Under the pieces are notes generated by a model that was given only the letters and a program-made list of their open reading frames with translations, was not told where the DNA came from and made no database searches. A program made the position numbers and the translations under genes. A stretch of DNA of 64,000 bases from Arenicella chitinivorans. GTDB lineage: Bacteria; Pseudomonadota; Gammaproteobacteria; Arenicellales; Arenicellaceae. Of the stretch, positions 20,259 through 30,009 are shown piece by piece (positions within the stretch are counted from its first letter, which is position 1; each line of letters starts with the position of its first letter). The stretch is from contig NZ_BMXA01000002.1 in NCBI RefSeq assembly GCF_014651515.1, positions 841,501-905,500 of the forward strand, in the 5' to 3' direction.

Positions 20259-21404
20259 ATGAAACAGGGTCGAACAAGCGTACAACTGCTTCGTTGTTTC
20301 AATAGTGATGCGCGAATGAGTATGGAAGTGTATGCAGATTCTCTCAGTGCTGCGCTGGCGTTGGCGGGCGCCGAAGTAAGTCATTTTCGACCTGTTAGTT
20401 GGCTCGAAAGGAAGGCACAAAATCGCTTTGTGATGCGCTTCCTGCGCTACGTTTCTTATCCGTGGCAAGTAAGGAAAAACGCAGCTGATGGCGCGTTAAT
20501 TCAGCATGTGACCGATCATGGTTATGCTCACCTGTATCCTCAGCTGTCCGCTACCGTCAAAGTTTGTTCGGCGCATGACCTAATCCCGTTGCTGAGCTGG
20601 AAGGGCATCATCGAAACGGTGTTGGCACCGGACGGTACGCCGAGTGACTCGCGTGCCGCAGCACGAAAACCAGTGCTAAACCTCCATTCATTGTCATTTT
20701 TGGATCGCTTCGATCATCTAATTACCATCAGTGAGCAAAGTGCCGCTGACTTAGTTCAATACTTGGGAATCGACAAGCAAAAGATCAGCGTGGTGCCGCC
20801 TGTGATAGCTGCCCACTACGTGCCTCAGGCGCCAGATGAAATCGAACGAGTGATGGCTAAGTATGGCCTGCAAATGGATCGCAAGTGGATCATGATTAGC
20901 GGCAGTGAGTACTATAAGAATCATCGGAATTCGTTATTGGCGATTGCACAGTTGATAAAACGCACCAAGCAAAAGATTGGCATCTTCAAGAGCGGTTGGG
21001 TGACGCCGGAGTTTGCACAGATGGTCGAAGAGCTTGGTTTGTCGAGTTATACGGTCACTTCTCATATAGCCGGCGATGATTTGCCAGCGATCTATTCTGC
21101 AGTCGATTGCCTAAGCTTTCCGTCACTTTATGAGGGTTTTGGGATGCCCGTTGCCGAGGCTGCAGCATGTGGGACACCAGTGGTGATTTCAGATCGAGGA
21201 GCTCTAAAAGAGCTAAATTTGGGCTTGTTTTCGAACCTGGATCCATTTGATACGCAGGCCATTTCGTGCGCGATTGAGAGGGCGTTGTTTGATAAACCCT
21301 TCCGAGAACATATTCAACATGAAGGGCCGCAAGCGGTGGCACGGTTTCGAGAAGCCGCTGTGGGTCAGCAATGCATAAATCTATACCGAGAACTATTACG
21401 TTGA
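20259..21404 (+). CDS. Glycosyltransferase family 4 (GT-B fold)
   Basis: 381 aa. The C-terminal half has the family-4 pattern: FPSLYEGFGMPVAEAAACGTPVVISDRGA near residues 285-315, with the EGFGMPVAE EX7E-type motif that binds the donor sugar nucleotide. The N-terminal acceptor domain has no signal peptide, and the enzyme is expected at the cytoplasmic face of the membrane. It transfers a sugar from an activated donor onto the growing lipid-linked glycan; donor and linkage cannot be told from sequence. It is isolated from its neighbours by gaps of 348 and 454 bases, unlike the tightly packed glycosyltransferase genes that follow. Confidence 0.88.
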   Translation: MKQGRTSVQLLRCFNSDARMSMEVYADSLSAALALAGAEVSHFRPVSWLERKAQNRFVMRFLRYVSYPWQVRKNAADGALIQHVTDHGYAHLYPQLSATVKVCSAHDLIPLLSWKGIIETVLAPDGTPSDSRAAARKPVLNLHSLSFLDRFDHLITISEQSAADLVQYLGIDKQKISVVPPVIAAHYVPQAPDEIERVMAKYGLQMDRKWIMISGSEYYKNHRNSLLAIAQLIKRTKQKIGIFKSGWVTPEFAQMVEELGLSSYTVTSHIAGDDLPAIYSAVDCLSFPSLYEGFGMPVAEAAACGTPVVISDRGALKELNLGLFSNLDPFDTQAISCAIERALFDKPFREHIQHEGPQAVARFREAAVGQQCINLYRELLR

Positions 21405-21858
21405 ACTTTGGAGCAATCATTGCGGCCAGGTTGTTTGAATTGCTGAGATCAAAATGCCGCCAGCTTGGGCCCCAACGTTGTTGAAACACGGTTTCATCGG
21501 CAAGCCGCTGTTGTTGTGCAGTTGAGGTAGCCCCTTTAATAGGTTCCGTTGGCGCGATGTCGTTTGTATCCATTTTGTCTAAGTGCGAACGTTAATTTAA
21601 ACTGACTGCAATGTGGCTAACTCTGATCATGTGTTGAGAGCCAAAAAAGTTCTCACATTAGTCACTAATTCTGAGAAAATCTGACTGTGTACCTTGCTGC
21701 GACGTCACTATACAGTCTGGGCTGTCTTTTTCCGTAAGGTATTATCACGCGTGGCTGGGGTCATGCCCATCAAACGACGACCCCTTTGAGCATCACAAGC
21801 GACGGTCGTGATGATTTTAGCCGCAGTAAACTAACACTGAGAGAAGTGCGCAAATTCC
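21405..21858. other. 454-base region between glycosyltransferase genes, with a possible gene remnant
   Basis: No intact gene. On the minus strand about 21420-21573 reads as a peptide of protein-like composition that starts at an ATG and contains ADETVFQQRWGP. This resembles a segment found in the C-terminal parts of some glycosyltransferases, but the frame then runs into the antisense of the neighbouring gene. It may be a decayed fragment. The remaining ~280 bases are AT-rich without a clear promoter. Confidence 0.35.
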
Positions 21859-22809
21859 ATGCAAACACCATTAATTAGCACAATAATTCCAGTGTTTAAT
21901 CGCGAATCGATGTTGCAGCGCAGCGTGCATAGCGTGTTGTCGCAAACCTATCGTAACATTGAAGTCATCATTGTTAACGATGGCTCCACCGACCAAACTG
22001 CGCGTGTTGCCGATGCGTTAGCGAGTTCTCACCCAAATGTCGTCAGAGTTATTCATAAAGCGAATGCCGGGCCGGGATTGGCTCGCGAGGCGGGTCGGCT
22101 GCGGGCTAAGGGTGATTTTATTCAGTATCTTGACAGTGATGATTGGCTGTTACCGAATAAATTCAAGGATCAAATTGACGCATTAAATAAAAATCCGCAG
22201 GCCGATATAATCTACGGGGTAACGCAACTCGTCGACGAACATGGACGAATACTAAAGGAACCGAGTAAAGACACCGGTGTGCGACGCACACACTTGTTTC
22301 CAGCTTTGTTGGTTGATCGTTGGTGGCATACATCAACACCCATCTACTCCAAACGGATTTCCGATTTGGCCGGCGAATGGTGTGCTAAACGCCCTGAGGA
22401 TTGGGACCTTGAAGCCAGAATGGCTGCGTACAATCCACAACTGGCATATGTGGATAAACCTGTGTCGTGCCACCTTGAGCACAACAACCCTGGGCGCGTC
22501 TCTCGTGGCAAACTCGAGACATATTTGGTGGATGAAGCGTGGTTTTTGCCTCGTCTCTACGCGAGTGCAGTTCAAGCGGGGGTGTCAAAGTCTGAACCCG
22601 AAATGCTGCATTTTTCAAAATGGGCCTTTATGCGTGCTCGTCATTTGGGCGCCATGGGGAGGGTAGATCTTGCGATGCAACTGTTTGAACTGTCCATGGA
22701 CGCAGCAGTGAGTCCGAGTGGGTATCAACGGATTACAAAGGCGGTCTTACCCGTGGTCGGTTGGAAGTGGATTGGCAGGTTGGGCCAGATGGCGGAGAAG
22801 TTTGCATGA
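21859..22809 (+). CDS. Glycosyltransferase family 2 (GT-A fold)
   Basis: 316 aa. Begins with the classic ISTIIPVFNRESMLQRSVHS donor-binding strand, has VNDGSTDQT near residue 38 and the metal-binding QYLDSDDWL near residue 95. It is cytoplasmic and acts on the lipid-linked glycan; the sugar transferred is unknown. Its stop overlaps the ATG of the next glycosyltransferase (ATGA), so the two are translationally coupled. It is the first gene of a tight run of four. Confidence 0.9.
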   Translation: MQTPLISTIIPVFNRESMLQRSVHSVLSQTYRNIEVIIVNDGSTDQTARVADALASSHPNVVRVIHKANAGPGLAREAGRLRAKGDFIQYLDSDDWLLPNKFKDQIDALNKNPQADIIYGVTQLVDEHGRILKEPSKDTGVRRTHLFPALLVDRWWHTSTPIYSKRISDLAGEWCAKRPEDWDLEARMAAYNPQLAYVDKPVSCHLEHNNPGRVSRGKLETYLVDEAWFLPRLYASAVQAGVSKSEPEMLHFSKWAFMRARHLGAMGRVDLAMQLFELSMDAAVSPSGYQRITKAVLPVVGWKWIGRLGQMAEKFA

Positions 22810-23732
22810 GTCGACTGCAAGTCAGCGTGCTGATGCTCGTGCATGAACATGCTGCCTTCGTTGCGCAAGCTATCGACAGTGTACTTGCGCAACAATGCGA
22901 CTTTGAGTTTGAACTTGTCGTTATCAATGATTGTTCATCAGACTCAAGCGCCCTCATTTGTCAGCAGTACGCAGACCAAAACCCAGACAGAATCACGTTT
23001 ATTAACTCGTCAGAGAACAAAGGTATGCATGCCAGTTTTCAGCTCCTCTGGGAGGCTTCTCGCGGTCCGCTGTTGGCATTCTGTGAGGGCGATGACTATT
23101 GGGTTGACCCGCTGAAGTTACACAAGCAGGTAGGGCTCATGGCACGTAACTCACACTGGACAATGTGCGGGGCTAACGCGCAGGTGATCGAGCTGAACGA
23201 AGCGCGCGAGTGGCAAGTCTGTAGCGTGTTGGGGCCCCGTGTCAAGCAAGCCGAATATAGCTTCGAGGAATTGATTCGTGGGTACCACTTTCATTTTTCG
23301 ACCGTGATGGTGAGAAAAGATTCGGTGCATTTTCCAGTGTGGTTTGACTCGGTGTACTGTGTTGATCGACCGCTTTATTTGTTGGCCACAGAGCAGGGGA
23401 GTGCCGGTTATTTGGATGAAATAGTCAGTCATTATCGGCTGCACCCTGGCGGCAACTGGTCCAGTATTTCCGGTGCGCGTAAAGCTGAACGTAGTATTGA
23501 CTTATTTCGAAAAATGGCTCGACATTTTGCTCCGCATTACCGGCAACACTTTGAAGCGACTCTGTTCTATGCTTTACAGACCTATGTGGCGGAAGAACTC
23601 GTTAAACAGCGATTCAATGTCGCGCGTCGAATTTTTTGGCGTGCTTTTGCCAATGTTCATGATTTAAAGATGAAATTCAAATTCTTCAGGCAGTACTACA
23701 AAACGGCGCTTTTACTTGTGGTGAAAAGGTAG
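22806..23732 (+). CDS. Glycosyltransferase family 2 (GT-A fold)
   Basis: 308 aa from the ATG overlapping the upstream stop. Starts with LQVSVLMLVHEHAAFVAQAI, has INDCSSDSS near residue 40 and the acidic CEGDDYWVDP motif near residue 93, which binds the metal-nucleotide. The mid-region is of the type seen in glycosyltransferases of O-antigen clusters. An in-frame TTG upstream at 22761 would add 15 residues inside the preceding gene and is unlikely. The next gene starts five bases after the stop. Confidence 0.9.
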   Translation: MSRLQVSVLMLVHEHAAFVAQAIDSVLAQQCDFEFELVVINDCSSDSSALICQQYADQNPDRITFINSSENKGMHASFQLLWEASRGPLLAFCEGDDYWVDPLKLHKQVGLMARNSHWTMCGANAQVIELNEAREWQVCSVLGPRVKQAEYSFEELIRGYHFHFSTVMVRKDSVHFPVWFDSVYCVDRPLYLLATEQGSAGYLDEIVSHYRLHPGGNWSSISGARKAERSIDLFRKMARHFAPHYRQHFEATLFYALQTYVAEELVKQRFNVARRIFWRAFANVHDLKMKFKFFRQYYKTALLLVVKR

Positions 23733-23737
23733 TTGAC

Positions 23738-24871
23738 ATGCTAGTTATTGTTCAAGATGTGCCAACGCAGTTCGATGTTCCGCTGTACAATAAGATTGCG
23801 CGTGAAGGCGCGTTGCCGATCAACATTGTGTACACGCACGCCGCATCGACGGATGTCGAAATCGGCCAATCGCCTCGGTGGGATCACATCAAGGAGCACG
23901 CATACCCGCATCGGTTTCTGACCGAATCCGAGCGTCGAGACGCACGCGAGGTTGTGCGCGCAATCATGCAAGATAACCCGCAGCATGTTGTGATTAGCGG
24001 TTACTGGCCAAAGCTTCACCGAGATATTATGCGACAACTTAAAGCGCAGAATGTGTCGGTCGGTTTGCGGTCAGATAATACCATTCAGCACAGCCGTTTG
24101 AGTGGTCTCCGAGGGGTGGTGAAACGGCAATACCTGAGCCGTTTGTTGGCAAAATATGATGCCTGGCACCCGGTTGGTCATCAAGCAGCTGATTACCTCG
24201 CACACGTGTCATCACAACCTCGACCGGTGCACCTTTTTCCGTACAATATTGATCGCGATTGGTTCCGCCACCATGCGGGGCAGATTCGAGCCGAGCGTGA
24301 AGCGCATTTATCGCAATTGGGTTGGCCGACCGATAGCTACGTGGTGCTGGGTATTATGAAATGGTCCGCACGGGAAGATCCAATAACCTTAATCCATGCT
24401 TTTGAGCGGTATCAACAATTACATGCACGTGCACGTTTAGTTTTGGTTGGTGATGGACCATTGCGCGACAAGGTGAAAACCGAAGTGCAACGACTGCACA
24501 AGACCGTAACCACGCCGGGCTACGTGAGTTATTCGGGCTTGCCATTCTGGTACGGGTTGGCCGATGTGTTTGTGCACCCTGCGCCGGGTGAGCCTTGGGG
24601 AGTGTCCGTGTCGGAAGCCTTGGCAAGTGGCGTGCCCGTAATTGCGTCAACAGGGGTTGGTGCTGCTCAGGAGCAAATAACACCAACAATGACAGGTGAA
24701 ATTTTCGCGCAGTGTGATGTGGAAAGTTTGTTCCAGGCATTGCAGCGATGGCAGTCATCCGCAAAGGCTGTGGACGCCACTGAGTTGCGTGAGCGCTGTT
24801 TCTCTGGCCTAGATTCATGGTGCTATGAGCAGACAATTCAGATGTTTCAGCGAGTGCTCAGTCATGTATGA
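23738..24871 (+). CDS. Glycosyltransferase family 4 (GT-B fold)
   Basis: 377 aa. The C-terminal domain shows LVLVGDGPLRDKV near residue 235 and HPAPGEPWGVSVSEALASGV near residues 280-300, the family-4 nucleotide-sugar site. The N-terminal domain is less typical. It is predicted to be a cytoplasmic, membrane-associated retaining glycosyltransferase; donor unknown. Its last eight bases overlap the ATG of the next gene. Confidence 0.88.
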   Translation: MLVIVQDVPTQFDVPLYNKIAREGALPINIVYTHAASTDVEIGQSPRWDHIKEHAYPHRFLTESERRDAREVVRAIMQDNPQHVVISGYWPKLHRDIMRQLKAQNVSVGLRSDNTIQHSRLSGLRGVVKRQYLSRLLAKYDAWHPVGHQAADYLAHVSSQPRPVHLFPYNIDRDWFRHHAGQIRAEREAHLSQLGWPTDSYVVLGIMKWSAREDPITLIHAFERYQQLHARARLVLVGDGPLRDKVKTEVQRLHKTVTTPGYVSYSGLPFWYGLADVFVHPAPGEPWGVSVSEALASGVPVIASTGVGAAQEQITPTMTGEIFAQCDVESLFQALQRWQSSAKAVDATELRERCFSGLDSWCYEQTIQMFQRVLSHV

Positions 24872-25832
24872 GGTACACCGAAACTTGTCGATTGTGATCG
24901 TTACCTACAATCGCAGCGCCGTGCTGGTCGACACCATACGGTATTTGCTCGAGCAGGTGTGTTTTGCGGAGCTGGTGCAAGAAATAGTGATCGTGGATCA
25001 GACAGTCTCGCACACCGTCGTCGCCGAACAAGCGCTGTCCGACTGGGTAAGTCAAAAAATAATCCGCTGGATTCGCTTGGATCAGCCGAACTTAACAGGT
25101 GCTATGAATCGCGGTTTATTGGAAGCGCGCGGTGACTTTGTGCTGTACCTCGACGACGACATCGTGCCGCACCCTGAGTTGATCAAAGAGCATATCGAAG
25201 CGCACAAATTACACCCGGATGTGTCGGCCGTCATTGGTCAGGTATTGCAGCCTGGTCAGTCGCCCTCTGACATTGATTATCGTCCGCGTGAGGGTGTGTT
25301 GCGGGCGTTTATGGACTTTCCTTTTAACTCAACGCAAGGGTGCTTTATTGAAAACGCAATGGCGGGAAATATGAGCTTAAAACGACACCATGCACTAGCG
25401 GTGGGTGGTTTTGATGAGCAATTTATTCCGCCAGTTGCTGCTCGATTTGAATCTGAATTCGCCAAGCGCCTGATTCAACGCGGACACAAAATTTGGTATC
25501 AACCTAGCGCATCAATTCGGCATTTGGCCGTGGCGTCGGGCGGTACCCGTGCCAAAGGGAGTCACCTCAATTCGGCTGCTGCTCACTTTGGTTTCGGAGA
25601 CTATTATTTTGCATTACGGCTGGGCTCCGCATGGGAGAGTACACGGTATTTATTGAAGCGTTTCTTCCGTGAGGTACGGACCAAATATCATTTGCGGCAT
25701 CCTTGGTATATACCGGTGAAATGGCTGGGTGAAATTCGTGCGTTTTTGATGGCGCGTAAGGCGTGCAAGAAACCGCAGGCGCTGATTGAGCAGTACCTGC
25801 ATGCTCGGGAAAATCGACCGCCTCAAAAGTAA
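24864..25832 (+). CDS. Glycosyltransferase family 2 (GT-A fold)
   Basis: 322 aa from the ATG at 24864, which overlaps the preceding gene by eight bases; an earlier TTG would lengthen the N-terminus without matching the family. Motifs: LSIVIVTYNRSAVLVDTI at the start, YLDDDIVP (D-x-D) near residue 95, and a GGFDEQF loop near 185. The C-terminal ~90 residues are basic and likely membrane-associated. Its 3' end converges with, and overlaps by ten bases, a minus-strand glycosyltransferase gene. Confidence 0.9.
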   Translation: MYEVHRNLSIVIVTYNRSAVLVDTIRYLLEQVCFAELVQEIVIVDQTVSHTVVAEQALSDWVSQKIIRWIRLDQPNLTGAMNRGLLEARGDFVLYLDDDIVPHPELIKEHIEAHKLHPDVSAVIGQVLQPGQSPSDIDYRPREGVLRAFMDFPFNSTQGCFIENAMAGNMSLKRHHALAVGGFDEQFIPPVAARFESEFAKRLIQRGHKIWYQPSASIRHLAVASGGTRAKGSHLNSAAAHFGFGDYYFALRLGSAWESTRYLLKRFFREVRTKYHLRHPWYIPVKWLGEIRAFLMARKACKKPQALIEQYLHARENRPPQK

Positions 25833-26764
25833 GCTTTGATGAGCTTAAACCACACTTTAAGATCGAATGGCCTGTTCACCAGCGCTCGCTTGAAATAAGC
25901 ACGACAGTTTTTCGAGCCGGTCTGAAGAAGTAACGAACCAATAAAGTAATCGTACTCTGTAGCTGACTGCCCAGTGGCGGTGAACGGCTTAGTAAGTTCG
26001 TTTGCCACAACCTGCAGCGCCGACGCATCGGTGCCTAGGTCGGCACGCTGTTTAATACATTGGAATATTAACCGACGCGCGCGCTCCTGGCGGTCTCGGT
26101 GGGTCGAACTGATTGCGTTAGGCCGCAGCACTGCTTGATAAAACATATCCGGGAGCGCCACGTGTAAACCAAGTTCGATCATTCGTGTCCATAAGTCCAA
26201 GTCTTGTGCTACCTTAAATTCAGCGCGGTATTGCCCGCACTCGAAATACGCCTGTTTTCGAAACATGACGCACCCGTGGTGAGTTGGCCCAATCAAATCA
26301 TCCAAGGTATTTGGCCGCAAGCCGGCGTTGGCTTGATGCGAACTGATGGTTGCTTCCATTAAACGTTCACCTAGTTCCGAGAAGTATTGTGTTCCGGTCG
26401 AGCACAAGACGGCGCCGCGCTGACTTCGTAAAATCGAAAGTTGCGTTTTGAGTCTACCAGGCAAGGAAATGTCACCGGCATCTTGGCGCGCGATGAATTC
26501 GCCCTCCGCATGTCTGCATCCTTTGATTAAGGCTTTGGTGATACCCTGATTGTCTTGGCGTAGGATACGTATTCGTGGGTCAAGCCGAGCTATTTCTTTT
26601 AATATGTTGACAGATGCATCCGTTGAGCCATCATCAATGATAATGAATTCAAAGCGAACGCCTTCCTGGTTCAATACGCTGTCGACCGTTGCTCGCAAAG
26701 TGTCTTGTTCATTGTAGACTGACATGACGACGGAGACATCAATGTGATTCGCAGAGTTAGGCAA
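25823..26764 (-). CDS. Glycosyltransferase family 2 (GT-A fold), minus strand
   Basis: 313 aa. The DVSVVMSVYNEQDTLRATVD start, IIDDGSTDAS near residue 40 and ARQDAGDIS near residue 95 place it in family 2. The third motif has DAGD where DxD is usual, which still provides acidic residues. The start is a TTG with no clear ribosome site; no other start lies before the first motif. It is the only glycosyltransferase of the locus on this strand and lies alone between plus-strand genes, which suggests a rearrangement or separate acquisition. Confidence 0.85.
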   Translation of the reverse strand: MPNSANHIDVSVVMSVYNEQDTLRATVDSVLNQEGVRFEFIIIDDGSTDASVNILKEIARLDPRIRILRQDNQGITKALIKGCRHAEGEFIARQDAGDISLPGRLKTQLSILRSQRGAVLCSTGTQYFSELGERLMEATISSHQANAGLRPNTLDDLIGPTHHGCVMFRKQAYFECGQYRAEFKVAQDLDLWTRMIELGLHVALPDMFYQAVLRPNAISSTHRDRQERARRLIFQCIKQRADLGTDASALQVVANELTKPFTATGQSATEYDYFIGSLLLQTGSKNCRAYFKRALVNRPFDLKVWFKLIKAYF

Positions 26765-26810
26765 GGGTCGGTTCGGTCGGTATAATTCTAAATTTGGTTA
26801 ATTGTATCTG

Positions 26811-27578
26811 ATGCCTCACGGCTTGGTGACACCTATGTTACGTAAATCTTTCCTGAGGCTGCGCAGGGCCGCACTTAAATTACTGGTTCCCGAATGGGTC
26901 TGGCCGCGTCATGTGCAGATTGGTCCAGTAGAAGTTGCGTTACGGGGCACTCCATACTCGTTCGGCATAAAGCGTCTACTAAGCAAAGACCCTGATTCTT
27001 ATGAGCGCGCGGAACGTACTCTTTTGGCGCACCTGCGCTCTGATGATCACGTCATTGAATACGGTAGTTCGATCGGTGTGTTGACAGCATTGATTTGTGA
27101 ACGCGTCCAGAATGGCAAAGTTATTAGTGTTGAGGCCTCGGCGACACTGATTGAATATTCGCGTACTTGGCTGTCACGTTACTCGCAATTAACGCAGGTG
27201 CACGCGGCAGCGTTTCCGGTGAATGATCGCATCGACCTCAGTTTCTCGTTTGACGATGCCGATGGCTCGTTGGGCGGGATGGTGAATTACGACAAATCCA
27301 AGCCCATGGCGGGTGGATTAAATACGTTTTTTGTCAGTGATGCGAAAGACGTTGATGGTTTCCGGCCAACTGTGTTAATCGTCGATATCGAGGGAAGCGA
27401 GGACATTATCCTCAGTGAACCGATGAATCTTCCGGTGTCGATTGATCGTATTATTATCGAATTACACTCGTTTATTTATGGACGTGAAACCGAGAAACAG
27501 ATTGTTGAGCGAATCCAACAACAAGGTTTTCAGCTCGAGAAGCGGGTAGAGTCAGTGCATTATTTTACCCGAGCATGA
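26811..27578 (+). CDS. FkbM-family methyltransferase
   Basis: 255 aa from the ATG at 26811 (a TTG at 26802 and an ATG at 26835 are alternatives; none has a clear ribosome site). SAM-binding motif I is HVIEYGSSIGVLTALI near residues 75-90, and the later VLIVDIEGSEDIIL motif is the FkbM family hallmark. FkbM-type enzymes O-methylate sugars and related compounds. Within this locus it most likely methylates a sugar of the polymer or caps its end, which in some ABC-exported glycans stops chain growth. It is transcribed divergently from the minus-strand glycosyltransferase. Confidence 0.85.
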   Translation: MPHGLVTPMLRKSFLRLRRAALKLLVPEWVWPRHVQIGPVEVALRGTPYSFGIKRLLSKDPDSYERAERTLLAHLRSDDHVIEYGSSIGVLTALICERVQNGKVISVEASATLIEYSRTWLSRYSQLTQVHAAAFPVNDRIDLSFSFDDADGSLGGMVNYDKSKPMAGGLNTFFVSDAKDVDGFRPTVLIVDIEGSEDIILSEPMNLPVSIDRIIIELHSFIYGRETEKQIVERIQQQGFQLEKRVESVHYFTRA

Positions 27579-27612
27579 GCAAGTCGAGACACTGTTGCTT
27601 GCGGCGGTCAGG

Positions 27613-28863
27613 TTACTGAGTGCGTTTGCCTGCTGAGTTGGTGATGTTGATACTACCGACTTTGCGTTCCTGAACCAGTGCATCCCACTGCGCTGACACT
27701 TCGAAACCGCCGATAAAGTCGCTAATCATCCACTCCTTGAGCCGAGGGCTTTGTGCGCCGATTTTGAGAGCGTATTGGCCAGGTTGGAGCAAATTTGGCG
27801 GAATCACAAAGGTGGAAGTGAATTCGCCTTCTATCAACGGCGTGGTGGTTTCCTGGTCGAACATGGTTGCCAGTCGATAGCCGTCGCAAAACAGGGCGAT
27901 GAATATTTCGGCATCTTTAATCAAGGCCTGGTTGATGCCAGACAGGGAGATTGTGATCGGTTGTGATGGGTTGACACCAACGCGAGCAGCCAAATCATGG
28001 CCGTTTACCGTTAGATGAGTAAAGCGAATCTTATTCTGGATCACACCACGGAATTTTTCCTTCGAGATATCAAGAGCCTCGCCGTGATTGGTCATGTACA
28101 GGTTTGTCGCTTCCTGAATTCCGCCGTCAAACCCCACGCTGCCATGGTCGATGATGATGCCGCGGGTACACAGATTCTGAACAATATTCATATTGTGACT
28201 TACAAACAATACAGTGCGGCCATGACCCGCTACGGACTCCATTTTACCAATGCACTTGTTTTGGAATTCGATGTCGCCGACGGCCAATACTTCATCAATG
28301 ATTAAGATTTCAGGCTCCAAGTGCGCGGCCACTGAAAAGGCCAGTCGCACGCGCATGCCAGACGAGTAACGCTTGACTGGGGTGTCGATGAACTGAGCCA
28401 TCTCAGCGAACTCGATGATTTCATCCAATTTGCTACTGACCTCTTGTCGAGTCATTCCGAGAATCGCACCGTTTAGGTAGACATTTTCACGTCCAGTGAG
28501 TTCTTCGTGAAATCCCGTGCCTACTTCTAATAGACTGCCAACCCGACCTTTCATTTTGATGCGACCGCTGGTGGGAGCGGTGATCCGAGACAGCACTTTC
28601 AATAACGTGCTTTTACCGGCGCCATTTTTTCCGATGATGCCAAGAATTTCGCCTTGGCTTACCTCAAAGTTAACGTCATTCAGCGCCCATATTTCACCTT
28701 GGTCGCGCCCAGTCATATGGCCGTGTATGGGGTCAAGCGGATCCGTCTTGCCGCGTAAACGGCTCATCATCCGGCTGACATCTTCGCGTAACGTACCAGC
28801 GCCGATTAACCCTAGGCGATAATACTTTGATAGGTGTTCGACTTTGATTACGGTGTTAGCCAT
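27613..28863 (-). CDS. Polysaccharide ABC transporter ATP-binding protein (Wzt-like, with C-terminal extension)
   Basis: 416 aa. Walker A GIIGKNGAGKST at residues 75-86, signature YSSGM-RVRLAFSVA near 165, Walker B EILIIDEVLAVGD near 185, and the H-loop in FVSHN. After the nucleotide-binding domain (~residue 255) comes a beta-rich extension of about 150 residues of the Wzt C-terminal kind, which in E. coli O9a binds the modified end of the polymer. Genes with this extension usually export chains carrying a terminal cap. It is preceded by the permease gene, 12 bases upstream. Confidence 0.93.
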   Translation of the reverse strand: MANTVIKVEHLSKYYRLGLIGAGTLREDVSRMMSRLRGKTDPLDPIHGHMTGRDQGEIWALNDVNFEVSQGEILGIIGKNGAGKSTLLKVLSRITAPTSGRIKMKGRVGSLLEVGTGFHEELTGRENVYLNGAILGMTRQEVSSKLDEIIEFAEMAQFIDTPVKRYSSGMRVRLAFSVAAHLEPEILIIDEVLAVGDIEFQNKCIGKMESVAGHGRTVLFVSHNMNIVQNLCTRGIIIDHGSVGFDGGIQEATNLYMTNHGEALDISKEKFRGVIQNKIRFTHLTVNGHDLAARVGVNPSQPITISLSGINQALIKDAEIFIALFCDGYRLATMFDQETTTPLIEGEFTSTFVIPPNLLQPGQYALKIGAQSPRLKEWMISDFIGGFEVSAQWDALVQERKVGSINITNSAGKRTQ

Positions 28864-28875
28864 GTTGATAGGGTG

Positions 28876-29739
28876 TTAAATAGTGTCAGCAAACGTGCGT
28901 TCGACACGACTGAAAACAATTGCGCTGAACATGAACATAAGGCTGATAACGATACCGCTGTAAATCAATTGTTGCGGTTGAAATTGGCCTACACCCAAAA
29001 ACGCGTAGCGGAAACACTCCAGGATTGGAGCAATCGGGTTAAGGTTCGCCCAGAACTGCCATTTTTCCGGCAGCGATGAAATCGGATAGATTACCGGACT
29101 GGCGTACATTGCGAGTTGCACGCCAAAACTGACTAAAACCGCCAAATCTTGGTAGCGCGTTGTCATGGCTGTAATTAGCAGGCCGCAACTCAACGCCAGC
29201 ATCGCCAATGCAAGTAACAGAGCTGGTGTCGCGAATACCCATAAGTTGGGTGAAATTGATACGCCGGTGAGTTTAAGGTACGCAAGATAGGCGATAAAAA
29301 ACAAAAACTGTATCGCAAACGCGATTAATTTTGAAAGGGTGGTTGCGATCGGTGTCACTAATCGCGGAAAGTAGACTTTGCCAAAAACGTGGGCGTTCTT
29401 TGAAAATGTCACGGATGTGTCGGTGATAACATTTGCAAAGTAGGTCCAAATTACGGTGCCACTTAAGAAGAACACAAAAGGAGGGACACCGTCTGTCGGC
29501 ATCTTCGCGATACGACCAAACACGATGGTAAACACGATGGTTGTCAGCAATGGTTGTAGAATATGCCAGGTGGGCCCAAGAATTGTTTGTTTGTACTGAG
29601 CCACGAAGTCTCGTCGCACGAACAAATAAATTAAGTCACGATAGCGCCATAATTCACCAAGCTTCAGATTTAGCAGCTTGTCATGTGGTTCGATGATCTG
29701 ATCCCAGTCATCGGCGCTGGCTTTCTTGGGATTTTGCAT
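28876..29739 (-). CDS. Polysaccharide ABC transporter permease (Wzm-like)
   Basis: 287 aa from the ATG at 29739; an upstream frame extension of 13 residues lacks family similarity. An ABC-2 type membrane protein with six hydrophobic segments. The N-terminal FVRRDFVAQYKQTILGPTWH stretch and a mid-region PVIYPISSLPEKWQFW segment are typical of Wzm/TagG/KpsM permeases. Together with the downstream ATPase it moves the finished undecaprenyl-linked glycan across the inner membrane. The two genes form a minus-strand pair inside a mostly plus-strand locus. Confidence 0.93.
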   Translation of the reverse strand: MQNPKKASADDWDQIIEPHDKLLNLKLGELWRYRDLIYLFVRRDFVAQYKQTILGPTWHILQPLLTTIVFTIVFGRIAKMPTDGVPPFVFFLSGTVIWTYFANVITDTSVTFSKNAHVFGKVYFPRLVTPIATTLSKLIAFAIQFLFFIAYLAYLKLTGVSISPNLWVFATPALLLALAMLALSCGLLITAMTTRYQDLAVLVSFGVQLAMYASPVIYPISSLPEKWQFWANLNPIAPILECFRYAFLGVGQFQPQQLIYSGIVISLMFMFSAIVFSRVERTFADTI

Positions 29740-30009
29740 AGTAGATAGTCGTCTGGTCGCGGCTGTTTGACGACACACACTTTATTTTGGCTTTGATATG
29801 GACTGTTAGTTGGGTCGTGTCGTGAAAGTCGGAGTGAATACAAGGTCAATCAGTAAAGCTGAAAGGCGGCGTCTCGAGGACCGGTAGTGGCAATTCTTCA
29901 TTTCTAATGTTGACCCTCTCGTGTACACTCGGGGCTGCTGCTGAATAACTCTTCGTCTTCTTCGATGCGTCTTATTCCAAACTCCCCATTCGACCGAAAA
30001 CTACCATAA

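Noticed and set aside
21055-21573. 172-residue minus-strand frame as an intact gene
   Set aside because: Most of it is antisense to a well-supported glycosyltransferase gene; only the part in the gap may be a remnant.
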